Made by a program: the position numbers and the translations under genes. The notes under the pieces are model-generated. The model did no database searches and was not told where the DNA came from. It saw only the letters and a list, made by a program, of their open reading frames with translations. This document shows, in pieces, positions 15,004-23,308 of a stretch of 64,000 nucleotides of DNA. The stretch spans positions 1 to 64,000 of the forward strand of contig JAEFAI010000007.1 in the NCBI GenBank assembly GCA_016291185.1, written 5' to 3'. The stretch comes from Bacteroidales bacterium. GTDB lineage: Bacteria > Bacteroidota > Bacteroidia > Bacteroidales > UBA932. How positions within the stretch are numbered: the first letter of the stretch is position 1; the number at the start of each line of letters is the position of its first letter.

Positions 15004-16850
15004 TCCACATTGCACTGCTGCTCGTCGCGGGCATCCTCGCGACGCACCCCGAGGGCAATCCCAACGCCCGTCTGCTCACCGTGGCCGAGTCCGTCGGCCA
15101 GGGCGAGCGTTCCGTCTATCCCGAACAGGTCCCCCTCTTCTGGAAGGCCGACAGCCAGCTGACCAAGGAGCGCCCCAAGCGGGAGCGCCCGCAGTGGAAA
15201 CTGCCCACGCCGGAAGGCCCGGGCATCGTGTATGGCCAGTCCGTGAGCCGTAATGAATTCGGCATCAGCGGCGGCGTCTTCCCGGCTCCGGACGGAAAGC
15301 GCCTCGCTGTGTATCGTAAGGACGAGTCCGCCGTCACGCAGTATCCCCTCTTCAACATCACCACCCGCACCGGCGAGGCGATGTTGATCCGCTATCCGAT
15401 GGCCGGCATGGCCTCGGAACATGTCTCCGTGTGCGTCACGGACCTGGAGGGCAAGATCCTCTCGACCCTGCAGGTCGAAGACCTGGACGACGAGCGCTAC
15501 CTCGCGGGCGTCACCTGGTCGCCGGACAGCAAGTACATCTTCGCGCAGGTGATCAACCGCGCCCAGAATTGGATGAACCTCAATATGTACCGCGCGGACG
15601 ACGGACGCTACGTGCGTACCATCCTCTCCGAGAGCAACGACGCCTGGGTGGAACCGCTGGATCCGCTGTACTTCCTCCAGGGCCGCTACGACTTCATCTA
15701 CCGCACGGACAACCGCGACGGCTACCGCAGCCTCTACCTCTGCGACACCCTCTGCCGCATCACGCGCATTACGCCTGTCGATGCAGACGTTGAATACGTG
15801 GCCAACGACGGCAACTATGTCTATTACACCTCCGCGGAGGTCTCACCTATCGAGAATCACCTCTTCCGTATCCGCCTGAATGGCCGTAAGACCGTCGGCA
15901 AGCCGCAGCGCCTGACCCCCGAAGAGGGCTGGCACCAGGTCACGATGTCGCCCGACTGCAGCCAGTTCATCGACCGCTACAGCTCCCTCAACGTGCCCGG
16001 CGTCACGCAGGTACGAAATGCAGACGGAAGCTTCCGGGAAATGATTCTCACCGCCCTCGACCCGCTGGACGAATACGCCCAGTGCCGCGTCGAGCTCGGC
16101 ACGACGCCCTCCGCCGACGGGCAGTTCGACAACTACTACCGCCTCTTCTACCCGCGCGGCTTCGACCCGTCGAAGAAATATCCCCTGATCGTGTACGTTT
16201 ACGGCGGCCCGCACTCGCAGATGGTCAACAATTCCTGGCTCGGAAACATCCGGATGTGGGAAATGCTGATGGCCCAGCGAGGCTACGTCGTCTATGTGCA
16301 GGACAACCGCGGCACCTCCAACCGCGGTGCGGCCTTCGAGAAGGCCATCAACCGCCAGTGCGGCACGGCCGAAGAGGCCGACCAGATGGCCGGCATCCGG
16401 GCGCTGCTGGACCGCGCGCCCTGGATCGACCGCGCGCGCATCGGTGTGCACGGCTGGAGCTACGGCGGCTTCATGACCCTGACCCTGAGCACCCGCAACC
16501 CCGGCTTCTTCAAGGTCGCCGTGGCGGGCGGACCCGTCATCGACTGGCAGTGGTATGAGGTGATGTACGGCGAGCGCTACATGGACACTCCCGAGACCAA
16601 CCCCGAGGGCTACGCCGGGAGTTCGCTCATCGCCCGCGCCAAGGACCTGACCGGCCGCGTGCTGATCTGCCAGGGCCTGCAGGACGGCACCGTCGTTCCC
16701 CAGCACTCGCTCAGCTTCGTGCAAGCCTGCATCGAGGCGGGCATTCCGGTGGACTGGTTCCCCTACCCGCTCGACGAGCACAACATGCGCGGCAAGGCCC
16801 GCGTGCACCTCTACGAGAAGATTACTGATTATTTCGAAACATACTTATAA
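15000..16850 (+). CDS. S9-family prolyl oligopeptidase (DPP-IV-like)
   Basis: The protein has 616 residues: a beta-propeller part, then the alpha/beta-hydrolase domain. The triad is visible as Ser487 in HGWSYGGFM, Asp562 in QGLQDGTVV and His594 in LDEHNM. The double-Glu motif that grips the free N-terminus in DPP-IV (WVYEEE) is replaced by VYGQSVSRNEFGI, so specificity may differ. The protein is shorter than the usual 700 or more residues and has only a weak hydrophobic N-terminus (MIHIALLLVAGILA), possibly a signal peptide. It starts by ATGA overlap and is followed by TAATG coupling to the next gene. Confidence 0.87.
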   Translation: MIHIALLLVAGILATHPEGNPNARLLTVAESVGQGERSVYPEQVPLFWKADSQLTKERPKRERPQWKLPTPEGPGIVYGQSVSRNEFGISGGVFPAPDGKRLAVYRKDESAVTQYPLFNITTRTGEAMLIRYPMAGMASEHVSVCVTDLEGKILSTLQVEDLDDERYLAGVTWSPDSKYIFAQVINRAQNWMNLNMYRADDGRYVRTILSESNDAWVEPLDPLYFLQGRYDFIYRTDNRDGYRSLYLCDTLCRITRITPVDADVEYVANDGNYVYYTSAEVSPIENHLFRIRLNGRKTVGKPQRLTPEEGWHQVTMSPDCSQFIDRYSSLNVPGVTQVRNADGSFREMILTALDPLDEYAQCRVELGTTPSADGQFDNYYRLFYPRGFDPSKKYPLIVYVYGGPHSQMVNNSWLGNIRMWEMLMAQRGYVVYVQDNRGTSNRGAAFEKAINRQCGTAEEADQMAGIRALLDRAPWIDRARIGVHGWSYGGFMTLTLSTRNPGFFKVAVAGGPVIDWQWYEVMYGERYMDTPETNPEGYAGSSLIARAKDLTGRVLICQGLQDGTVVPQHSLSFVQACIEAGIPVDWFPYPLDEHNMRGKARVHLYEKITDYFETYL

Positions 16851-17974
16851 TGAAGAAACTCCTTTTCGCCGCCCTGATCCTGCTGCTGGCCGCCGCCCCG
16901 CTGTCCGCGCAGAAGAAGGCGGAGACCAAGCTCTACGACAAGACCATCGCTGCCCCGTCCGTGGCAGCCTTCGACAAGTTCCTGAAGAAGTATCCTTCGT
17001 CTGTCTATGCGGCCGACATCCTGGCGCGCAAGGACACCCTGCTTAATATCACGCCTTATGACGAAGCGCAGGCGGCTGCCATCGCCGGCCCGCTCCTGCC
17101 CGGCGGCACGGAGTTCCGCGCCATCGCCGACCGCCGCGAGGCCGTGGACCGCATCTATGCGATCTGCCTGAGCGGCGAGGGGCTCGCCCTGGACCAGGTG
17201 CGCATCGTCACCTTCGTGAAGGGGCGCAGCGACTGGTCGCAGGAGGGCATCTATGACGCGCCCGCCTCGGACGCCGAGGGGATGAGCTCCCGCGCCTTCG
17301 TGGACGGCACGTCCGTGGTCACCATTCGCGGGACGCGCTACCTCTTCTTCCACTACCTGATGGAGGGCGCGCAGCCGGCCTATGTCGCGGCCGCCTACGC
17401 CCCGCAGACCGACGAGTTCGGCTGCGTCTCCTTCCGCGGCAAGGACATCCGCAGCAGCGGGGAGCCCTACCGCCTCAGCGGCCGCTCCGACGAGGCCCTG
17501 CTCAGCGGCATGGACCGTCCGTGGATGCGCCTGCTGCTCAAGGACATCCAGGACAATCCCGCGCTGGAGCAGATCCCGGAGAACTTCTACCTGACCGACG
17601 CCGCCATCGACTGGTGGCTGACGCAGAATCCGGACGCACTGACCAGCGCCACGCACCTAAAATTCAACATCCTGCAGGCAGAAAGCTCGCTCGTGGAAGA
17701 GTTCACCAAGGCCAAGGGCAAGAAGAATTCTGCGAAATACACGGCCGCTATGTTCGACCACCGCGGCTACACCGTGATCGTGGCCTACCAGAAGGCTGAC
17801 GACAACTATGTCCTCGCCTGGGCCGAGCCCGAGTGCAAGGACCACTACCGCGACCGCCTGCTGAACAGCATCTCCTTCGACGATGCCAACACGCTCGCGA
17901 TGTCCTACTACCACGGCAACCGGACTTTCAAGTACCGCCTCAACCTCACGTCCAAGAACCTCAGAAGGAATTAA
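16850..17974 (+). CDS. Secreted hypothetical protein
   Basis: The protein has 374 residues with a clear signal peptide (MKKLLFAALILLLAAAPLSAQ). After it comes a TPR-like stretch (AFDKFLKKYPSSVYAADIL) and then a region with no motif I recognise. The start codon overlaps the preceding stop (TAATG), so it is coupled to the S9 peptidase, and the M20 dipeptidase follows after 4 bases. The context suggests periplasmic peptide breakdown or cell-envelope work, but this is inference. Confidence 0.72.
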   Translation: MKKLLFAALILLLAAAPLSAQKKAETKLYDKTIAAPSVAAFDKFLKKYPSSVYAADILARKDTLLNITPYDEAQAAAIAGPLLPGGTEFRAIADRREAVDRIYAICLSGEGLALDQVRIVTFVKGRSDWSQEGIYDAPASDAEGMSSRAFVDGTSVVTIRGTRYLFFHYLMEGAQPAYVAAAYAPQTDEFGCVSFRGKDIRSSGEPYRLSGRSDEALLSGMDRPWMRLLLKDIQDNPALEQIPENFYLTDAAIDWWLTQNPDALTSATHLKFNILQAESSLVEEFTKAKGKKNSAKYTAAMFDHRGYTVIVAYQKADDNYVLAWAEPECKDHYRDRLLNSISFDDANTLAMSYYHGNRTFKYRLNLTSKNLRRN

Positions 17975-17978
17975 TCCC

Positions 17979-19328
17979 ATGAAAGCCTACATCGAACAGA
18001 ACCGGGAGCGCTTCCTCGAGGAGTTGTTCACGCTCCTGCGCATCCCCTCCGTCAGCGCCAAGCCGGAGCACCAGGCCGATATGTACCGCTGCGCCGAGAC
18101 CCTCGCCGACCTGCTGCTTGAAGCGGGCGCGGACGAGGCGGGCGTCTGCGAGACCGCCGGCCACCCGGTCGTCTTCGGCCAGAAGATCATCGATCCCAAG
18201 GCGAAGACCGTGCTGGTTTACGGCCACTACGACGTTCAGCCGGTCGAGCCGCTGGACATGTGGAAGCACGATCCCTTCGATCCGCAGGTGCACGACGGCG
18301 CCATCTGGGGCCGCGGTGCCAACGACGACAAGGGCCAGCTGTTCATGCACGTCAAGGCTTTCGAATACCTGGTGCGCAGCGGCAAGCTCGCGCACAATGT
18401 GAAATTCCTCTTTGAAGGGGAAGAAGAAATCAGCAGTCCTTCCCTGCCCGCCTGGATCAAAGCCCACAAGAAACTGCTGAAGGCCGACGTGTGCCTGGTC
18501 AGCGACACCACGATGATCAGCGACAAGGTACCGTCGATCAACTGCGGCATGCGCGGCCTCAGTTATTTGGAAGTCAAGGTCATCGGTCCGAACAAGGACC
18601 TGCACTCCGGCCATTTCGGCGGCGCCGTCGCCAACCCCATCCAGGTGCTCTGCGAGATGATCGCGACGCTGCTCGACGCCGACGGGCGCGTGACCGTGCC
18701 GGGCTTTTACGACCGCGTCACGGAGCTCTCCCGCGCCGAGCGCAAGATGCTCGCCCGGGCGCCGTTCGACATGCAGGAGTACAAGGAGTTCCTCGGCATC
18801 CGCGAGGTACGCGGGGAGAAGGGCTTCACCACGATGGAGCGCACCGCCATCCGCCCTTGCCTGGACATCTGCGGCATCTGGGGCGGCTACACCGGCCCCG
18901 GCGCCAAGACCGTCCTCCCCTCCGAGGCGCACGCCAAGATCTCCATGCGCCTGGTCCCGGACCAGCGCAGCGCCGAGATCACCAAACTCTTCGAGAAGCA
19001 TTTCAAGAAGATCGCCCCGAAATATGTCCAGGTGGAAGTCACGGCCCACGAGGGCTGCGACGGCTTCACCATCCCGATGAGTTCCGCCGCCTACCGCGCC
19101 GCCGCGCGCGCCATCGGCGAGACCTACGGCTGCGAGCCCGTCCCCGCGCGCGGCGGCGGCTCCATCGGCATCCTCGGGGAGATGCAGAAAATCCTGCACA
19201 TCGACCCGCTCCTGATGGGCTTCGGCCTGGAGCGCGACACCATCCACTCCCCCAACGAAAGCTACCTCCTCTCGCAGTTTTTCGCCGGCATGGAATCCAT
19301 CGCGAAGTTCTACGACTACTGGCAATAA
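17979..19328 (+). CDS. M20-family metallodipeptidase
   Basis: The protein has 449 residues. M20 metal-site motifs are VLVYGHYDVQPVEPL, GRGANDDKGQL, the catalytic/metal EGEEEISSPSL, VSDTT and, near the end, DTIHSPNESYLL (His ligand). The dimerisation domain lies in the middle (VKVIGPNKDLHSGHFGGAV). It resembles carnosinase-like dipeptidases. No signal peptide is seen, so it is cytoplasmic. As the last gene after the S9 peptidase it could finish peptides generated outside; a strong terminator follows. Confidence 0.9.
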   Translation: MKAYIEQNRERFLEELFTLLRIPSVSAKPEHQADMYRCAETLADLLLEAGADEAGVCETAGHPVVFGQKIIDPKAKTVLVYGHYDVQPVEPLDMWKHDPFDPQVHDGAIWGRGANDDKGQLFMHVKAFEYLVRSGKLAHNVKFLFEGEEEISSPSLPAWIKAHKKLLKADVCLVSDTTMISDKVPSINCGMRGLSYLEVKVIGPNKDLHSGHFGGAVANPIQVLCEMIATLLDADGRVTVPGFYDRVTELSRAERKMLARAPFDMQEYKEFLGIREVRGEKGFTTMERTAIRPCLDICGIWGGYTGPGAKTVLPSEAHAKISMRLVPDQRSAEITKLFEKHFKKIAPKYVQVEVTAHEGCDGFTIPMSSAAYRAAARAIGETYGCEPVPARGGGSIGILGEMQKILHIDPLLMGFGLERDTIHSPNESYLLSQFFAGMESIAKFYDYWQ

Positions 19329-19332
19329 ACGG

Positions 19333-19370
19333 AAAGCGGCAGGCTGCGTTTGCAACCTGCCGCTTTTTCG
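19333..19370 (+). terminator. Terminator after M20 dipeptidase
   Basis: A perfect 11-bp stem AAAGCGGCAGG/CCTGCCGCTTT (19333-19343, 19356-19366) followed by TTT. It lies between convergent genes. Confidence 0.85.
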
Positions 19371-19381
19371 TTGGACGGAGA

Positions 19382-20383
19382 CTACAGCTCGCGGAACTTC
19401 GCGGCGGTGATCTTCGTGGCCTTGAGGGTGATGGTCTCCTTGATCTTGTCGAGGACCTTGCGGTCTTCAACCTGCTCGACCAGGCGGTCGATCTGCTTCT
19501 GATCCTGGAGCATGTTGATGGCCATCTCCTTCACCATCTCATCGGGCACATTGCCGATGCCGTACATCGCGTACTGGTAGCGGGCGAAAGCCTCGGCCTG
19601 CTCGTGCAGGTCCTTCTCCTCCACCTTGAAGCCCCACTTCTGCATCAGGGAGCCACGCACCAGCTGCCACTTGAAGTCCTCGGCGAAACCCGGGAAATCC
19701 TTCTCGACATCCTCCTTGGAGAGCTTGCCATTGTTGGCCTCGATGAGCCAGCGCTTCAGGAACTCCTCCGGGAGCTTCACATCGGCCTTCTTCACGAAGA
19801 AGTCGCGGATGTCCTTGGTCAGGCGCCACTGGGCCTCGCTCTCGTACTGGTTCTTCAGGCGCTCGGAGACTTCCTTCTCGATATCCTCGTCGGACTTGGC
19901 CTCCTGGCCCTCCTCCTTGTGCTCGGCGTAGTACTTCTTCATGCTGTCGATCATCGGAGCCTTGTCCTTCGCGGCGACGGTCACGGTATAGGAAGGCACG
20001 GTGTCGGCCTTCTCCACCTCAACGTTCACCTCCGGGGCCAGGCCCAGGTCGAAGACAAAGGTGAAGTCCTTGCCGGACTCCCACTCGAGCTCCGGCTGAT
20101 TCGCGGAAGCGAGGGGCTCGCCCAGGATGTGAAGCTTCTTGTCGTTGATGTGTTTGTCGAGGGCCTGGCCGATCACCTGGTTCACGGACTCGACGAGCGC
20201 CTGCTCGCCATAGACGCGCTTAATCAGGGAAGCGGGCACCATACCCTTGCGGAATCCCTTGAACTCCGCCGTCTTACGACGGTCAGCGAGTTTCTTCTTT
20301 TCAATTTCAGCATAGTCTGCCGCGGCCACTTCGATGGTCAGTTCGCGGTTCAGATCGTCAATCTTCTTTTCTTTTACTTTCAT
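19382..20383 (-). CDS. tig: Trigger factor, short form without PPIase domain
   Basis: The protein has 333 residues; trigger factors usually have 430-450. The ribosome-binding N-domain is intact with the signature FKGFRKGMVPASL (residues 41-53). After FDLGLAPEVNVEVEKADTVPSYTV the chain goes directly into the helical C-terminal chaperone arms, from about residue 150; the FKBP-like PPIase domain of about 90-100 residues, normally placed there, is missing. It remains a plausible ribosome-bound chaperone. The ATG at 20383 is the start that gives the canonical N-terminus; it lies 4 bases after the HD-protein stop, so it is in the gyrB-led operon. Confidence 0.9.
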   Translation of the reverse strand: MKVKEKKIDDLNRELTIEVAAADYAEIEKKKLADRRKTAEFKGFRKGMVPASLIKRVYGEQALVESVNQVIGQALDKHINDKKLHILGEPLASANQPELEWESGKDFTFVFDLGLAPEVNVEVEKADTVPSYTVTVAAKDKAPMIDSMKKYYAEHKEEGQEAKSDEDIEKEVSERLKNQYESEAQWRLTKDIRDFFVKKADVKLPEEFLKRWLIEANNGKLSKEDVEKDFPGFAEDFKWQLVRGSLMQKWGFKVEEKDLHEQAEAFARYQYAMYGIGNVPDEMVKEMAINMLQDQKQIDRLVEQVEDRKVLDKIKETITLKATKITAAKFREL

Positions 20384-20387
20384 AATA

Positions 20388-22412
20388 CTATTTTGTGTTC
20401 TTTCTGATTTTTTTCTTCGGATACGCGACCCGCTCATGGTGGGTCTGCGCGATATATTGCTTAATGGTCTCCTTGACCGTGCCGAGTTCGCTGATGGAGA
20501 TGTCGGCATACTCGAACTGGCCTTCCTCCATCTTCCCGGCCACGATGCGCTCCACAAAAGCGGAATACGCCTCCGGCGTGTATTCCGTCAGGGTTCTGGA
20601 GGCCGCCTCGATGCTGTCGCAGAGCATCAGGATGATCTGTTCCTTCGTCTCCGGCTTGATGCCCGGATAGCGGAATTCATCCGCCCGGGCGGGGTCGCCG
20701 CCGGCTGCCAGGAACTGGCCCCAGAAGTAGCCGGTCGTCGTGGTGCCGTGGTGGCTGCGGATAAAGTCGATAATCATGTCGGGAAGGCGGTGCTTCTGAG
20801 CCAGCTCCACCCCCTCGGGGACATGGCGGATGATCTCCCGGGCACTCTGCTCGGGGGTCATGCCCTCATGGTAACGCGGACCGCCGTCCCGCGGGACCAG
20901 CGACTCGTTCTCCACGAAGCACTGCGGGTTGTATAATTTACCGATATCGTGATACAGAGCGCCTGCGCGCACCAGGTCAGCATTGGCATCGACCGCACGC
21001 GCCACGACATCGGCCATATTCATCACCTGCAGCGAATGCTGGAACGTGCCCGGCGCTTTCTGCTCCAGCTCGTGAATCAGCGGGTTGGACACATCGCAAA
21101 GCTCGATCAGACGAGAATTGGACACCAGGTTAAAGAGGCGCTCAAAGAGATAGACGAGCGGATATCCGGCCACCGTCAGCATCGAGCCGATGAAAAGGCT
21201 CAGCAGCGCCGCCCAGACATTTCCCGCCACCAGCTCGGCGGCATGGAATCCCAGATACGTCAGCGCCAGCACCCCGAATGTAATCAACGCGGTGATGAAC
21301 TGCTTCCAGCCGCGATTGAAGTAGCGGAACGCCAGGGTCGCCACCATGCCGGCCACGAAGAACATCAAGAAGAGCACGGCGCCGTCATGGCTGAAAATCA
21401 GCAGCGGCAACAGCGTCACCACGTAAAGCGACACCACGAAGCGGTTCTTCAGGAAGGCTTGCAGCAGCAGGGCTACCAGGGTGAAGGGAACATAATAGAG
21501 CGCTTTCTCGTTCACACGGACGAGGATCAGCGCCATCAGTGCGCCCAGCAGGAAGACGGTCACCACATACGGGAAGCGGGAGTCGTTGAGAATCCGCTTG
21601 TTGTTCAGCAGGATGGACAGATAGAGCAGCGTCACGAGGACCAGGGCGATCAGAATGTTGCCCAGCAGCATCAGGGCCGGCGAACCGGTATAGCCCATAT
21701 TGGCCTCGAACTCACGCTTGTAGGAGTCGAGCATCTGCGCGATCTCCCCGGTCACGATTTCGCCTTCCTTGACGATCAGCTGGCCGGCGTTGACATAGCC
21801 CGACGTGGGCGACACGCTTGTAACGGACTCGGCATGCACCAGCTCCGTGGTCTGCTCGTCGAAGAGCAAGTTCGGCACCAGCAGATCATACGCCCCGGCG
21901 GCGCGCAGCAGCGAATCCACATTGGCGTCGGACAGCGCCGACAGGTCGGAAAGCAGGCGCGTGCGCGCATCCGTCAGGCGGTACACCTCAGAGAAGGGCA
22001 CCTTGGTCGCGCGCTTGTTGCGCTGGATATAAAGCACTTCCAGATCGGAAGCATCGCCCCGGCGATTCTGGTCGTCGGCAATCACGCCCCGCTGATAAAT
22101 GGCACGAAGTGCGGACACGGTGGCACTGCGCAGTCTCCCCAACTCGAGTCCCTCGGCAGCGAGGAGGTTACGCGTGACGATCTCGTCGGAATAACGGTAA
22201 TACGGAATCGGCTTCGAGACCTCGCCGCGTTCCGCAAGCATCTGATCCTCAGTCTTATAGATCGGAAAATCAAACTGCGCATAGAGCGTCTCGTATTTCC
22301 AGGTCCGCCCTTTGTGATAGTCGTAGGCGAACTTGGCGCTGCGCGGCATCAGCAGGATCAGCAGGAGGAACGCGATGCCGAGCGGGAAGAATATGCGTAG
22401 CGAAGTCTTCAT
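20388..22412 (-). CDS. 7TM-HD phosphohydrolase (PgpH-like, c-di-AMP phosphodiesterase family)
   Basis: The protein has 674 residues: an N-terminal membrane helix, an extracytoplasmic domain of about 210 residues (7TMR-HDED type), about seven membrane helices at residues 245-440, and a cytoplasmic HD domain. The HD motifs are HSLQVMNMAD and LYHDIGKL, followed by RSHHGT. PgpH relatives break down c-di-AMP. The start at 22412 (MKTSLRIFF) opens the first helix. It is placed between the SDR and trigger factor genes with gaps of 7 and 4 bases, so it is co-transcribed with them. Confidence 0.88.
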   Translation of the reverse strand: MKTSLRIFFPLGIAFLLLILLMPRSAKFAYDYHKGRTWKYETLYAQFDFPIYKTEDQMLAERGEVSKPIPYYRYSDEIVTRNLLAAEGLELGRLRSATVSALRAIYQRGVIADDQNRRGDASDLEVLYIQRNKRATKVPFSEVYRLTDARTRLLSDLSALSDANVDSLLRAAGAYDLLVPNLLFDEQTTELVHAESVTSVSPTSGYVNAGQLIVKEGEIVTGEIAQMLDSYKREFEANMGYTGSPALMLLGNILIALVLVTLLYLSILLNNKRILNDSRFPYVVTVFLLGALMALILVRVNEKALYYVPFTLVALLLQAFLKNRFVVSLYVVTLLPLLIFSHDGAVLFLMFFVAGMVATLAFRYFNRGWKQFITALITFGVLALTYLGFHAAELVAGNVWAALLSLFIGSMLTVAGYPLVYLFERLFNLVSNSRLIELCDVSNPLIHELEQKAPGTFQHSLQVMNMADVVARAVDANADLVRAGALYHDIGKLYNPQCFVENESLVPRDGGPRYHEGMTPEQSAREIIRHVPEGVELAQKHRLPDMIIDFIRSHHGTTTTGYFWGQFLAAGGDPARADEFRYPGIKPETKEQIILMLCDSIEAASRTLTEYTPEAYSAFVERIVAGKMEEGQFEYADISISELGTVKETIKQYIAQTHHERVAYPKKKIRKNTK

Positions 22413-22419
22413 CGGGCGA

Positions 22420-23232
22420 CTATTTGAAAGGACTGCCCGCCTCACGGGCGATATAACCATAAGTCAGACGGTCCGTCATGCGCGGGAACAAGCGGTGCGC
22501 GAGCACGGTCAGTCGGCCCAGCGGGGTCAGGATGACCTGCGAACGGCGGTGGCGCAACGCGCGGGAAAGGCGCTTCGCGCAATCCTCCGCGCTCATCAGT
22601 TTGCCCTCGTCGAGCGGCGTCTCGCCCTGGGCGGAACCGTCGGCGGTCAGGGCCGCGTTGCGGACGTTCGAAGAAGTGTAGCCAGGAGCGAACACGAGGA
22701 CGTTGAGTCCGTCCTTGAGGTGCTCGATCCGGATCGTGTCCAGGAAGCCGCGAATGGCATACTTCGAGGCGCTGTAGCCGGTCCGCGCGGGCAGCGCGGA
22801 ATAGCCGGCGATCGAAATCACGCCCACCACGGAGCCCTTCGTCTCCAGCAGATACGGCAGCGCGAACTTCGTGCAGTTGACCGTGCCCCAGAAATTGACA
22901 TCCATCAGGGAATGGATCACCTTCAGGTCCAGGTCCTTGAACATCGCCCGCATCGAGATACCGGCGTTGTTCACCAGGATATCGATGCGACCGAAGCGCG
23001 CCACGGTCGCTTCCACCAGGGCGCGGCAATCCTCCTCACGCGTCACGTCGCACTGCACGCAGAGCACACGCTCCGCCGGAGCGACGGACGGCGCCAGCTC
23101 TTCGAGCTTGCCGAAGGACCGCGCGGCCATCACGACCCGGGCGCCTTCGCTGCCGAATTGACGCGCAGAGGCCAGCCCGATACCCGAGCTGGCTCCTGTA
23201 ACGATGATTACTTTGTCCTGAAGACTGTTCAT
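22420..23232 (-). CDS. Short-chain dehydrogenase/reductase
   Basis: The protein has 270 residues of the classical SDR type: TGASSGIG at 12-19 (NAD(P) binding), NNAG at 88-91, catalytic Ser140, Tyr153 and Lys157 (YSASK). The C-terminal part has a basic amphipathic segment (HRRSQVILTPLGRLTVLAHRLFPR) as in membrane-associated DHRS7-like and 3-ketosphinganine reductase-like SDRs. Directly upstream is an alpha-oxoamine synthase. Together they could carry out the first two steps of sphingolipid synthesis, but sequence alone does not settle the substrate. Confidence 0.83.
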   Translation of the reverse strand: MNSLQDKVIIVTGASSGIGLASARQFGSEGARVVMAARSFGKLEELAPSVAPAERVLCVQCDVTREEDCRALVEATVARFGRIDILVNNAGISMRAMFKDLDLKVIHSLMDVNFWGTVNCTKFALPYLLETKGSVVGVISIAGYSALPARTGYSASKYAIRGFLDTIRIEHLKDGLNVLVFAPGYTSSNVRNAALTADGSAQGETPLDEGKLMSAEDCAKRLSRALRHRRSQVILTPLGRLTVLAHRLFPRMTDRLTYGYIAREAGSPFK

Positions 23233-23242
23233 AAGCGGTAGT

Positions 23243-23291
23243 GAGATTCCGGGTCAAGCCCGGAATGACTTTTAAATCTGCCCGGAATGAC
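23243..23291. repeat. Palindromic repeat between SDR and oxoamine synthase genes
   Basis: A full 27-bp unit (23243-23269) identical to the one inside priA at 10249-10275, plus a half-unit CCCGGAATGAC at 23281-23291. It occupies most of the 76-bp gap between two co-directional genes. Confidence 0.85.
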
Positions 23292-23308
23292 TAATTATAC
23301 CGGAACCG

